A DNA stretch of 64,000 bases from Bog-756 sp963830165 (GTDB lineage: Bacteria; Actinomycetota; Acidimicrobiia; Acidimicrobiales; RAAP-2): positions 295,954 through 359,953 of the forward strand of contig CAWHKZ010000003.1 in assembly GCA_963830165.1 (NCBI GenBank). Direction: 5' to 3'. Of the stretch, positions 49,133 to 59,007 are shown piece by piece (the stretch's first letter is position 1; each line of letters opens with the position of its first letter). Under the pieces are notes generated by a model. The model ran no database searches and was not told the DNA's origin. It worked only from the letters and a program-made list of their open reading frames with translations. The translations under genes were made by a program, and so were the position numbers.

Positions 49133-50596
49133 TCAGTACTCGGCCACCGTGGCGCCGGGCACGACGGCCAGTTCGGCGTGCTCCAGGTGGTGGGACACGT
49201 CGGGGTCGGCCCCGGCGGCGGGCGACGCCGGGATCAGCAGCGCGGCCACGACGGCGACGACCGTCATGACGGCCAGGAAGAAGAAGCCCCTCGTGTAGTC
49301 CGACTCCGCCGGATAGCCGTCGCGCAGGATCTCCGAGGCGACGATGCTCGACATGACGGCCGCCCCGATGGCCCCGCCGATGGTCCGGATGTTGGCGTTC
49401 ATCCCGCTGGCCACGCCGGTCTGGGCCGGCGGCACCGCCTGCACGATCAGGTTGGACATGGCCGAGAAGGCCAGACCCAGCCCGACGCCGAGCAAGGCGC
49501 TGGCCAGGTAGATCTCCCACGCCTCGGCGTGGGCGAAGGCCAGCATCAGGTAGGACGCGGTCGAGGCGGTCGACCCGATGATCACGGCCGCCTTGGACCC
49601 GATGGTGGCGGCGATCCGTCCCGACAGGAGGCCGAAGACGAACATGGTGACCGTGAGGGGGAGGAGGAAGAGGCCCGACTGGATGATGCTGGCCCCGAAG
49701 CCGTATCCGGTGGACGTGGGGCTCTGGACGAACTCGGGCAGGAAGCCGATCACCGAGTACATGCCGATGCCGAACATGAAGGCAACGAGGTTGTTGGTCC
49801 ACACCGCCCGCCGCTGCATCATGTGCATGTCCACGAGTGGTTCGCTGGCCCGCAGCTCGACGACGACCCAGGCCACGGCCAGGACGACGGCGGCGGCGAT
49901 GAGGCCGATCACGCGGGGCGAGCCCCACCCCCACGACGGCGCCTCGCTCACACCGAGGAGGAGGGCGACGAGCCAGGCGGACAGGAGCACCGCCGCCAGC
50001 CAGCTGATCCGACCGGGGGTGCGTACCGGCGACTCGGGCACGAACAGCCAGGCGCAGACGGTGGCGATGGCGGCGATGCCCATCGGGATCCAGAACAGCC
50101 AGTGGTAGTTCAGGTTGGAGACGATGGGACCGGCCAGCACGATGCCGGCCCCGCCGCCCACGGCCGCCATGGCGGCGATGATCCCCACCGCCCCGGCCAC
50201 CTTCACCCCCGGGAACTCGTCGCGGACGATCCCGAACGAGAGCGGCAGGACGGCACCGCCGACGCCCTGGATGGCGCGGGCGATGATCAGCACGGTGATG
50301 GAGTGGGCCAGTCCCGCCACCACCGAACCGACGGCCAGCGCGGCGAGCGTGACCACCAGCATCCGCTCCTTGCCGACCATGTCGCCGACCCGGCCGAGGA
50401 TGGGCGTGAAGATCGAGGCGGACAGCAGGAAGGCGGTCAGCACCCAGGTCACGGTGTTCTGGGTGGTGTGCATCTCGTGCTGGATGGTGGGCAGCACGGG
50501 GGACACGAGCGACTGCAGCAGGGCGTAGGCGATCGTCCCGAGGAGCAGGACGCTGAAGGTGAACCTGTAGCTGGACCGCGTCGAGCTGATGGCCAT
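49133..50596 (-). CDS. MFS drug-efflux transporter, DHA2 (EmrB/QacA) type
   Basis: 487-aa protein with about 14 helices. Motif A is GRVGDMVGKERMLV near residue 68, the antiporter motif C-like stretch is GGGAGIVLAGPIVSN near 148, and the DHA2-type tail is long and soluble. ATG 50596 is the start; the frame is open further upstream, but the protein then begins at the expected first helix. Probable multidrug efflux; substrate unknown. Confidence 0.87.
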   Translation of the reverse strand: MAISSTRSSYRFTFSVLLLGTIAYALLQSLVSPVLPTIQHEMHTTQNTVTWVLTAFLLSASIFTPILGRVGDMVGKERMLVVTLAALAVGSVVAGLAHSITVLIIARAIQGVGGAVLPLSFGIVRDEFPGVKVAGAVGIIAAMAAVGGGAGIVLAGPIVSNLNYHWLFWIPMGIAAIATVCAWLFVPESPVRTPGRISWLAAVLLSAWLVALLLGVSEAPSWGWGSPRVIGLIAAAVVLAVAWVVVELRASEPLVDMHMMQRRAVWTNNLVAFMFGIGMYSVIGFLPEFVQSPTSTGYGFGASIIQSGLFLLPLTVTMFVFGLLSGRIAATIGSKAAVIIGSTASTASYLMLAFAHAEAWEIYLASALLGVGLGLAFSAMSNLIVQAVPPAQTGVASGMNANIRTIGGAIGAAVMSSIVASEILRDGYPAESDYTRGFFFLAVMTVVAVVAALLIPASPAAGADPDVSHHLEHAELAVVPGATVAEY

Positions 50597-50687
50597 CGGT
50601 ACTCCGGTTGCGGGGCGGGCAGTACCGGCGGCGCCGGTGCGGATCCGTATCTTGACACCTGGGCGGCCCCGGGGTCGGACCCTCGGG

Positions 50688-50693
50688 TACCGT
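50688..50693 (+). promoter_or_regulatory. -10 element of the DUF1643 gene, leaderless type
   Basis: TACCGT ends 6 nt before ATG 50700. Confidence 0.45.
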
Positions 50694-50699
50694 CGGCCC

Positions 50700-51241
50700 A
50701 TGGCCACCTCCGTCGTCGTCGACCGGGTGGGCGGCCCGGTGGCTACGTCCACGGCCACGTTCGACCCGACCCGCACCTACCGGTTCCACCTGTCGCGCAC
50801 CTGGGACCCGGCCGGACCGGTGGTCGCCTTCGTGATGCTCAACCCGTCGACCGCGGACGCCCACCGGCTCGATCCCACCGTGCGACGGTGCGTCGGGTTC
50901 GCCGCCGCCTGGGGCTTCGGGGCGCTCGAGGTGGTCAACCTCTTCGCCTTCCGGGCCACCGACCCGACCGACCTGTCGCGCTGCCGGGACCCGGTGGGGA
51001 CGGGCAACGACCGGGTCGTGCTGGAGGTCGCTCGGCGGGCCGACCGGGTGGTGGTGGCGTGGGGCACCGCGGTGTCCGCGATGGCCGGGCCGGTGTCGTC
51101 ACGGCCCTCCTCGCCCGGCGCGGGGTGGCGCTGCACGCCCTGGGGACGACCGTCGGCGGCCATCCCCGGCACCCCCTCTACGTCCGGGCCGACACCCGGC
51201 TCGTCCCGTGGTCCGGGGTCGTGGCCGACCGTGGCCAGTAA
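50700..51241 (+). CDS. DUF1643-family protein, one frame break
   Basis: The N-terminal part has RTYRFHLSRTWDP, VAFVMLNPSTADA, RRCVGFAAAWGFGALEVVNLFAFRATDP and VVVAWGTA, all DUF1643 signatures. The end, ALHALGTTVGGHPRHPLYV, is in another frame. One added base in 51081-51092 joins them into 180 aa. The family is of unknown function, common in actinobacteria and phages. The break may be a sequencing deletion. Confidence 0.8.
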
Positions 51242-51320
51242 ATTATGCCTCTGACCAGGAGGAACAGCAGTTTATCCCGGGGCTCCGACCGCCCGTGTTC
51301 TCAAAAGCAACTCCGGGGTG

Positions 51321-51326
51321 CATACT
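51321..51326 (+). promoter_or_regulatory. -10 element of the 51333 regulator gene, leaderless type
   Basis: CATACT ends 6 nt before GTG 51333. This favours GTG 51333 over GTG 51318 as the start. Confidence 0.45.
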
Positions 51327-51332
51327 GAACTG

Positions 51333-52163
51333 GTGGATCCTGGCGAGACAGCGGAGGCGGGAGTGGTCGGGTCCCCGCGTCCCGCCGACGGCCGGACCAG
51401 GAAACGCCAGCCCAAGAGCGAGCTGCGCCAGCTCATGCTCGACACGGGCCGCAGGATCCTCCAGGAGGAGGGCATCGAGACCGGATCCAGCAACCTCACG
51501 TTCAAGCGGGTCTTCACGCGCGTGGAGCGTGAGACCGGCCGGCATCTGACCAACGCGTCGGTCATCAAGCGCATCTGGGACAATCAGGCGGACTTCCAGG
51601 CGGACGTCCTCGTGGCCATCGCCCACGACGAGCAACGTCCCGAGGTGGGGGAGACCGTGGGCGCCATACGCGAGGTCCTGGACAGTCTCGACGTGTCCAC
51701 CCTCGACGGCCGCCTGGCCGGGATGTCCGAGCTGTGCCGGGTGGCCGGTGCGGCGAGTCGCCGGGTCATCGCCGAGTCGACCAGCTGGCCGCTGTGGATC
51801 AGCGTCGTGGCCATCGCGTCCACGACGTCGAACGAGGACCAGCGGGAGCGCATGACCGGCGCGCTGATGGACGGCTACCACTCGGTGACCGAGTTCTGGG
51901 AGGGCGTGTTCACCGGACTCGTCGCCCTGCTCGGCCTCCGGCCCCGGGCACCGCTGACGATGTGGGACTTCGCCACCGCGGTGGGGACCCTCGCGGAGGG
52001 CGACTCGCTCCGCCAGCACGTCAATCGCGTGACGCCGATCATCGACCTCCCGACCGGCCCCGACGGTGAGATGCGCGAATGGACGCTGTACGCCGTGGGC
52101 ATCGACGCCCTGGCCCGGCGCTACTTCGAGCCCGACCCCGGCTTCGACCCGCCCGGCGCCTGA
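51333..52163 (+). CDS. TetR-like transcriptional regulator
   Basis: About 276-aa helical protein. Residues about 28-90 (KSELRQLMLDTGRRIL, then TFKRVFTRVERETGRHLTNASVIKRIWDNQADFQADV) fit a TetR-type helix-turn-helix, with TNASVIKRIW as recognition helix. The ligand-binding part is helical without a known signature. A basic N-terminal arm precedes the HTH. It lies directly before the lipid locus (desaturase-like, acyltransferase and ligase genes) and may regulate it. Confidence 0.7.
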   Translation: MDPGETAEAGVVGSPRPADGRTRKRQPKSELRQLMLDTGRRILQEEGIETGSSNLTFKRVFTRVERETGRHLTNASVIKRIWDNQADFQADVLVAIAHDEQRPEVGETVGAIREVLDSLDVSTLDGRLAGMSELCRVAGAASRRVIAESTSWPLWISVVAIASTTSNEDQRERMTGALMDGYHSVTEFWEGVFTGLVALLGLRPRAPLTMWDFATAVGTLAEGDSLRQHVNRVTPIIDLPTGPDGEMREWTLYAVGIDALARRYFEPDPGFDPPGA

Positions 52164-52250
52164 ACCGCGCCGGCCCTGCGGTCGCCCGGGAAGGTGTCCG
52201 TCCGACGGGTGCAGCGTCATCCATCGCCGGTGCTCCTCCGAACAGCAGGT

Positions 52251-53027
52251 ATGAGCTTCGACGCCGCCACCTACCAGAGTCTCTCGGCCCGGTTGGAGAT
52301 CGGGGACATCGACTTCACGACCTTCCGCGACCACCCGCTGCCGGCCGAGGCGTTGCGCTGTCTGCGCATGATGCACGATGTCGAGAGCCACACCGTGTGC
52401 TACCTGCGCGACGTGCTGGTGACCCGGGTGCACCGCGACCCGGACATCACCTCGTTCCTCACCCTGTGGAACTACGAAGAGTACTGGCACGGCGACGCCA
52501 TCGCCCGGGTGCTGGCCGCCCACGGCGAGCAGGCCGGGACGTCGCGCATCGCCGCGTTGCGCCAGCGCCTGCCGAGGGGCGACCGGTGGCGCCCGGTCGG
52601 ATTCCAGGTCGCCTCGGCCCTCACCCCGCACCTGACCGCCGTGCACATGACGTGGGGGGCGGTCAACGAGTGGACGACGCAGGCCGCCTACGCCCGCCTG
52701 GCCACGCTCGCCGGCCACCCCACGCTGTCGGTGCTGCTGCGCCGGATCATGAAGCAGGAGGGGCGCCACATCGACTTCTACGCGACCGAGGCCGACGGCC
52801 GGCTGGCCAACAGCCGGGCAGCCCAGCGGGTGACCCGTTGGGCGCTCCGCCGGTTCTGGGCGCCGGTCGGCTCGAGCGTCGTGCCGGGTGAGGAGGTCGA
52901 CTTCCTGCGGGCCTACCTCTTCGGGGACGACGACGGCCGCACCATGGCCGAGCGGATCGACCGGCGGGTCGACCGGCTCCCGGGACTCGCGGGACTGCAC
53001 CTCCTGTCCGGCGCCGTCGCCGCCTGA
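52251..53027 (+). CDS. Acyl-ACP-desaturase-like ferritin-fold diiron protein
   Basis: 258-aa helical protein with a complete diiron ligand set: Glu45 in MMHDVESHTV, EEYWHGD (Glu76/Glu77 and His80), Glu in GAVNEWTTQ and EGRHIDFY (Glu and His). The E-E-x-x-H-G and E-x-x-H pairs match acyl-ACP desaturases (EENRHG and DEARH) with one substitution. Its position between a regulator and acyl-transfer genes suggests a role in fatty acid desaturation or oxidation. Start ATG 52251. Confidence 0.72.
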   Translation: MSFDAATYQSLSARLEIGDIDFTTFRDHPLPAEALRCLRMMHDVESHTVCYLRDVLVTRVHRDPDITSFLTLWNYEEYWHGDAIARVLAAHGEQAGTSRIAALRQRLPRGDRWRPVGFQVASALTPHLTAVHMTWGAVNEWTTQAAYARLATLAGHPTLSVLLRRIMKQEGRHIDFYATEADGRLANSRAAQRVTRWALRRFWAPVGSSVVPGEEVDFLRAYLFGDDDGRTMAERIDRRVDRLPGLAGLHLLSGAVAA

Positions 53028-53568
53028 CCCCGCCCCCGTCCGGCGCCGTCGCCGCGTGGCCACGGCTCCCCGATGCCGGCCGTCCAGCGACACCACCCCG
53101 ACCACCGGGCCGCGACGTGGCGAAGCGCCCGTCCCACACCGCAGCGGGGATCGGGCGCCTCACAAATTGTGTGCTCCGAGGGCGGAACTGTGGGGGATGG
53201 CTACGAGGGGGACATTCTCGTCTCTGCTGATGCAACGCTCCCAATCCGAGCCGCTTGCCACAGGATCTTCTCGGCCGTCCGAGGACCTCCCCCGGACAAC
53301 CCCCTGTCGCCCACCCTCAAACTGAGGTACCTCTGCTGTGTCTCCGCATAGGCAACCTCCTCCGGGATCTCCCTCGATCCCTCACCATGCAGTCTACGAC
53401 GGGGGACGCCCGGAATGAAGAGGCGAAAGTCGGTAGTCGGCGATGCCCCGGCACGCGGCCGGCCGGGGCGACGCGGACATCCGCGCCCGCCCCCGGCCGA
53501 TTCTGGGACCTACGGCCCTGACCGGCGGACCGCGGAGGTGCGACGGTGGAGCTGGAACAGGAGTCACC
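53028..53568. other. 541-nt gap without a recognisable gene
   Basis: No open frame has natural protein composition. GC content drops locally. An inverted repeat CACAA-A-TTGTG lies at 53161-53171 and could be an operator for the downstream acyltransferase operon. The last bases before 53569 carry the CAGGAG ribosome site of the next gene. Confidence 0.5.
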
Positions 53569-54531
53569 ATGGCCGCGGCATCGGAGCACCCAGACCGATT
53601 CGTACCCCCGGAATGGCATGACGGGAAGCGGCGCGCGTCGGGCCGCGCCGAGGCGGAGGTCGACGAGGCGCTCCGCCGGCGGGATCCGGCGTTCATCGAG
53701 CGCCAGCTGGCGGCGGTGACCCACTACGTGAACTACTTCTCGCCCGAGGTCCGGGGGCGGGAGCACATCCCGGCCAGCGGTCCGGCACTGCTCGTCGGCA
53801 ACCATTCCAACCTCTTCTACATGCCCGACGTCTGGGTCGTCGGGCTCGAGCTCGTCCGGAGGCGTGGCCTCGCGCACCCGGCCTACGCACTCGGCTACGA
53901 CCTGCTGTTCGAGATACCCGGGGTCGGTCCCCTGCTGCGCAGGCTCGGTGCCGTGCCCGCCTCGAGCCGCTACGCCCGGCGGGCGATGGCCCAGGGCGCC
54001 GCGGTCCTCGTCTACCCCGGCGGCGACCGGGAGGCCTGCCGACCGTGGACGCAGCGCGACATGATCGAACTGGGCGGTCACCGGGGCTTCGTCCGCCTCG
54101 CGTTGCGGGCGGGGGTGCCGGTGGTCCCGGTGGTGACCCACGGCTCCCACGACGCGGTCGTCGTGGTCACCAGTGGCGAGCGGATGGCGAGGCTCCTCGG
54201 GCTCCACCGGCTCAGGATCAACGTGTTCCCCCTCTTCCTCGGTCCACTGGGACTGACCACCGTGCTCACACCGCCGCCCCCCATGCCCTCGGCGATCACC
54301 GTCGAGTTCCTGCCGCCGCTCGACTGGAGCCACCTCGGTCCGGCTGCGGCCGATGACGAGGAGGTGGTGGCCGGGTGCTACGAGGAGATCACCGCCCTCA
54401 TGCAGGCCGGACTCGACCGGCTGCACGCCGAGGAGCGGCACCCGGTGCTGCGTGGGTGGTCGAACCTCGTCCACCGGGGGAGCAGGCGGCTGGAGGTCCC
54501 CGACGTCCGGGCGCAGCACGCCGATGACTGA
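53569..54531 (+). CDS. LPLAT-family acyltransferase (MGAT-like)
   Basis: 320-aa acyltransferase. The catalytic motif is VGNHSNLFYMPD (NHx4D type) near residue 77, and the second block is LVYPGGDREACRPWTQRD with GFVRLALRAGVPVVPVV, typical of the mono/diacylglycerol-acyltransferase-like LPLAT branch. No signal peptide. It probably esterifies a glycerolipid. ATG 53569 has CAGGAG. It overlaps the next gene by 8 nt, so the two products are made together. Confidence 0.8.
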   Translation: MAAASEHPDRFVPPEWHDGKRRASGRAEAEVDEALRRRDPAFIERQLAAVTHYVNYFSPEVRGREHIPASGPALLVGNHSNLFYMPDVWVVGLELVRRRGLAHPAYALGYDLLFEIPGVGPLLRRLGAVPASSRYARRAMAQGAAVLVYPGGDREACRPWTQRDMIELGGHRGFVRLALRAGVPVVPVVTHGSHDAVVVVTSGERMARLLGLHRLRINVFPLFLGPLGLTTVLTPPPPMPSAITVEFLPPLDWSHLGPAAADDEEVVAGCYEEITALMQAGLDRLHAEERHPVLRGWSNLVHRGSRRLEVPDVRAQHADD

Positions 54532-57317
54532 CCCGGCGACCGTTGACCCGGCGGCCACCGTGCTGCAGATCGTGGACACCGTGGTGGGCGACCTCGACCG
54601 GAGCCGTCCGCCCCCACGGGCGACCCTCCACAGCCGCCTGCAGCGCGACCTCGGCCTCGACAGCCTCTCGCTGTCCGAGCTCCTCGTGGCGCTCGAGCAG
54701 GCGTTCGCCGTCTCGCTCCCGACGTCGGTCCTCTCGTCGGCCGAGACCCCCGACGACCTGGTGCGCGCCGTGGTCGACGCCGGCCCGCTCACCGTCATCC
54801 GCCCGACCCCCGGCGGTGCCGTGCGGCCGGAACCGGCGGCCCGGCCGGCGCCGGCCGACCTGGCGACGCTCGTCGACGTGCTGGACTGGCACGCCGCGAC
54901 CCATCCCGAGCGCGTGCACCTGTGGCTGGTGGACGAGTCCGGCGCCGGGGACCCGGTGACCTACGCGGAGCTCCGAGCCTCGGCCGGGCGGGTGGCCCAG
55001 GGGCTGATCCGGTCCGACATCACGCCGGGCCAGTCCGTGGCGCTGATGCTGCCCACGTCGCGGGCCTACTTCGACGCCTTCCTGGGCGTGCTCCTGGCCG
55101 GTGGGGTGCCCGTGCCGATCTACCCTCCGGCCCGGCCGAGCCAGATCGGGGACCACCTACGCCGGCACATCACCCTGCTGGCCAACGCGCAGGCCGCGGC
55201 GCTGATCACGGTCCCCGAGGGTCGGACCGTGGCCCGGGTGCTGCGGTCGTCGGTCGGGACCCTGCGGCGGGTCGTCACCGTCGACGAGCTGGCCGGCACG
55301 GACGGGGGGGAACCACTGCCCCGGGCCGCCCCCGGGGACACCGCGCTGCTCCAGTACACGTCAGGGTCGACGGGACAGCCCAAGGGCGTCGTGCTCTCCC
55401 ACGCCGCCCTGCTGGCCAGCGTCCGCGCCATGGCCCGGGGCGCCGGGGTGACACCGGACGACGTCTGCGTGTCGTGGCTTCCGCTGTACCACGACATGGG
55501 GCTCATCGGCTCGTGGCTGACCTGCCTGAGCTCGGCCGTACCGACCGTCGTCCTGTCACCCCAGTCCTTCCTGGCCCGGCCGGCGCGGTGGCTCGAGGCC
55601 ATCGGCGCCCACAGAGGCACGGTGACCGCGGCACCGAACTTCGCCTACGAGCTCTGCCTCCGCCGGGTCGGCGACGACGAGCTCCCGGCGCTCGACCTGT
55701 CGTCGCTCCGCATGGCCCTGAACGGGGCCGAGCCGGTGGTCGCCGGGACGATGGAGCGCTTCGCCGAACGGTTCGCCCCGTGTGGCCTGCGCCCCGGTGC
55801 GCTGGCGCCCGTCTACGGACTGGCGGAGTGCGGGCTCGGCGTGACGTTCCCCCCGCCGGGCCGGGGGCTCGTCGTCGACCGGGTGGTCGCCGACGTGCTG
55901 CGGAGCGACGGACGGGCCGTCCAGGCCACCCGCGGCGACCGGGACGTGGTCCGCGTCCGTGTCCTGCGGGAGCCCCCTGCCGGGCTACGAGGTCCGGATC
56001 GTGGGGCCCGACTCCCGTCCACTGCCGGAGCGCCAGGAAGGCGAGGTGGAGTTCCGCGGCCCGTCGGCGACGTCGGGCTACTTCCGCGATCCGGACGCCA
56101 CCGCCGCCCTGTTCGACGGGACGTGGCTCCGGACCGGGGACCTCGGCTACCGGGCCTCCGGCGACCTGTACCTGACGGGTCGGTCCAAGGACCTCATGAC
56201 CGTCGCCGGCCGGAACCTCCACCCGGAGCAGCTCGAAGCCGAGGTCGGCCGGATCCCCGGCGTCCGCAAGGGCTGCGTCGCCGTGTTCGGGGTGCCGGAC
56301 CCGTCGACGGGCACCGAGCGGCTCGTCGTGCTGGCCGAGACCCACCTGACCGACGAGGAGGAGCTGCGCTCGCTGCGGGGCAGGATCCTGGACACGACCG
56401 TGGACGTCCTCGACACGCCGGCCGGGGACGTCGTGCTCGCGCCGCCCGGCGCGGTGCTCAAGACCTCGAGCGGCAAGATACGGCGCTCCGAGTGCGCGCA
56501 GCGCTACCTGCGGGGCGGTACCGCGACCCGGGAACGACCCCCCTGGTGGCAGCTGGTGCGCGTGGGCGCCCGGGGTCTGGACCCGGGGCTGCGGGACGCG
56601 GTGCGGTCCGTGCCCGAGCTGGCCTATGCCGCATGGTGCGTGGTGCTCCTGGCGGTGGTGGGCGGGTTCCTGCTGGCCGTCGTGGCCGTCGTACCCCGCC
56701 GGGCGTGGCGGCGGCGTGCGGTGCGGGTGGCCGCCCGCAGCCTGCTCCGCCTGTCGGGGACGACACTGGACGTCGCCGGGACGTGGCCCGCCGGACCCGG
56801 TGGGCGCTGCGTGGTCGTGGCCAACCACGCCAGCTGGCTGGACGCACTGGTGCTGGCCGCCTGGCTCCCGCCCGACGTCACGTTCGTCGCCGGCGAGGTG
56901 TTCCGGCGCCAGCGGGTGGCCGGCTACCTGATGCATCGGATAGGGGTCGAATTCGTGGAGGGGGCCGACCCCGGCCAGGGCGTGTCGGCCACCGAACGGC
57001 TCGTCGAGGTGGCCGCCGGCTCGTCGGTCGTGATCTTCCCCGAGGGCGGGCTGTCGAGGGAGCCGGGGCTGCGCGCCTTCCACATGGGTGCCTTCGTGGT
57101 GGCCGTGGATCGCGGCCTGCCGGTGTTCCCGCTCGCCCTCACCGGGACCCGGGCGATGCTGCGCCCCGGTCACCGGATGATGCGGCGCGGGCGGGTCGGC
57201 CTCGTCGTGGGTGACCGGCTGGAGCCCCCCGGCCCGGGATGGCCGGGCGCCGTGGCGCTGCGCCGGCTCGCACGCGGGGTCGTCCTGGCCGGGTGCGGCG
57301 AGCCCGACCTCGCCTGA
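54524..57317 (+). CDS. ACP - fatty acyl-AMP ligase - acyltransferase fusion, one frame break
   Basis: Corrected length 930 aa. Residues about 10-85 are an acyl carrier domain with DLGLDSLSLSEL (phosphopantetheine Ser47). Residues about 115-645 are a FAAL-type adenylation domain: LLQYTSGSTGQPKGVVLSH, VSWLPLYHDMGLIGSWL, YGLAECGLGVTFPPPG, TWLRTGDLGY and the terminal KTSSGKIRRSECAQRYL. A hydrophobic helix (about 695-725) follows. Residues about 740-930 are PlsC-like: VVVANHASWLDALV near 765 and VIFPEGGLSREPGLRAF near 837. The frame changes at the CC 55957-55958. The protein could activate a fatty acid, load its own carrier and pass the acyl group on to a lipid. Confidence 0.83.
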
Positions 57318-57332
57318 ACGGCGCCCTCGGGC

Positions 57333-58787
57333 TCAGTCGGTGGTCAGGCGCTCGATGAGCGCGGCCCACTGCAGGAGGTGCCGGTCACCGATGAACTCCT
57401 TGCTGACGTACCGGTGGGCGTTGTGGCCGAGCCGGGCGACCTCGTCGGGCCGGTCGAGCAGCGCGACGAGCGCGTCGCCGAAGGCAACGAGGTCGGCCGG
57501 ATCGTCGAGGAGCACGCCGGTGCCGGGCGCCACCTGGTCGGTGATGCCGCCGACCCGCGAGGCGACGATCGGCTTCCCCTTCCACATGCCCTCGGCCACG
57601 GTCAGGCCGAACCCCTCGGCGAGGCTCTTCTGGACGATGACCGTGGCCGACCGCTGGATGGCGTTCACCATCGCCGCGTTCTCCTCGAGGTCGTCCATGG
57701 GGAGCGAGACGAGCCGGATCCGCCGGCGGGCCTCGACGGGGAGGTCCTTCCAGGCGCCGACGCACCGGGCGAAGACCCGCGCCTCGTCGGGATCGTCGGA
57801 CACCCCGGCGGCGGACGGGCCGACCAGGGCCAGGTGGGCGTCGACCCGCGGCACGACCCGCGACGCGAAGCCGGCCATCACACCCTCCATGTCCTTCAAC
57901 GCGTCCCACCTCGACACCTGGACGACCAGGTTGTCGGTGGTGCCCGGGGGGCCGCCCTCGGCCACGATGGATGCGGCGCGGACGACCTCTCCCGGAGTGC
58001 CGTCGCGCCGGGTGAACACGGCTCTCCCCCCGGACGGCCCCGGGGTCAGACCGATGCGGGCGAGGAACTGCGGGAGCGCCGCCGCGCCGATCGCCTCGTT
58101 CTTGGCGGAAAACGGGTCGATCGACGGCGGGATGATCGCCACGTCGTCGGGCGCCATCCACGCGGGCACGTAGGCCCGTCGGGAGAAGACGAAGGCGTCG
58201 CAGGCCGACAGGTACGGCCGGAGGACGGCCCAGGCCTCCTCGGTCCACGGGTTGACGGTGTCCGTGCCGATGTGCGAGCGCCAGACGACGCGGGCACCCC
58301 GGTCGCGCAGCGCCGGTGCCATGCCCGCCGTCTGGGGATCGTGCAGGAGGACGAAATCCCCCGGGCGCAGGCGGTCGGCGAAGGCCACGGCGTTGGCCGC
58401 GGTCACCTCGGAATAGTGGGCGACCGCCGCGGCATCGAGCGGCCCGGCGTCGCCGGGGAACCCGTGGATGCGGTTGTGGATGCGCTTGGTGACGGCGAAG
58501 AACCCGGCATCGCCCTCGATGACGACCCACCGGGAGTCCACCCCGGCCCCACGGAGGTATCCGACCAGGATGTGCAGCATTTCCGCCACGCCCCCACCGG
58601 ACGGGGTGGAGTTCACGTTCCAGACGGTCGATCCGGCGAGACGGGCCCGGCTCGCCCCGGCCGCCGCCTCGAGCCGGGCCTGCCGGGTGGGACCGATGAC
58701 CGGCCGGAACTCGCCCAGCTGCAGGGTCGGAACGTCGACATCGAGCAGGTGCACCACGGGCGGGATCCCTCGTCGATCCGATTCCAC
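57333..58787 (-). CDS. treT: TreT-type trehalose glycosyltransferring synthase (GT4)
   Basis: 484-aa GT4 enzyme that condenses NDP-glucose with glucose to trehalose. The N-domain has TVWNVNSTPSGGGVAEMLHILVGYLRG near residue 62 and VWRSHIGTD near 175; the C-domain has LVVQVSRWDALKDMEGV and the EX7E motif EGFGLTVAEGMWKGKPIVAS near 405. GTG 58787 lies 7 nt after a leaderless-type promoter. Trehalose phosphorylases have similar folds; TreT is favoured by the NSTPxGGGVAE motif. It complements treS at 14.4 kb. Confidence 0.83.
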   Translation of the reverse strand: MESDRRGIPPVVHLLDVDVPTLQLGEFRPVIGPTRQARLEAAAGASRARLAGSTVWNVNSTPSGGGVAEMLHILVGYLRGAGVDSRWVVIEGDAGFFAVTKRIHNRIHGFPGDAGPLDAAAVAHYSEVTAANAVAFADRLRPGDFVLLHDPQTAGMAPALRDRGARVVWRSHIGTDTVNPWTEEAWAVLRPYLSACDAFVFSRRAYVPAWMAPDDVAIIPPSIDPFSAKNEAIGAAALPQFLARIGLTPGPSGGRAVFTRRDGTPGEVVRAASIVAEGGPPGTTDNLVVQVSRWDALKDMEGVMAGFASRVVPRVDAHLALVGPSAAGVSDDPDEARVFARCVGAWKDLPVEARRRIRLVSLPMDDLEENAAMVNAIQRSATVIVQKSLAEGFGLTVAEGMWKGKPIVASRVGGITDQVAPGTGVLLDDPADLVAFGDALVALLDRPDEVARLGHNAHRYVSKEFIGDRHLLQWAALIERLTTD

Positions 58788-58794
58788 TGACCGG

Positions 58795-58800
58795 ACGATA
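58795..58800 (-). promoter_or_regulatory. -10 element of treT, leaderless type
   Basis: Reverse-strand TATCGT ends 7 nt before GTG 58787. Confidence 0.45.
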
Positions 58801-59007
58801 GGGGGAGGACGAGCCGGGCGTACGGGATCCGCCCCCCGCCGTACCGGCCCGCGGTCGGCACGGTCCGACGTCCGGGCCGCCCGCCCGCGGGCGCCAGGCG
58901 CCACGGCGTCGCACCCTCGGGTCGCATACAGTGAGCTGTCCTGCAGGACCGCACGTGCCGCGGTCCCCGCTCCGGCGGGCAGGGCACGAGAGATCGGAAA
59001 GGCGACG

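Noticed and set aside
53196..53350. Small gene in the 541-nt gap before the acyltransferase
   Set aside because: Short frames here are rich in Arg, Pro and Ser, lack ribosome sites and show no domain pattern.
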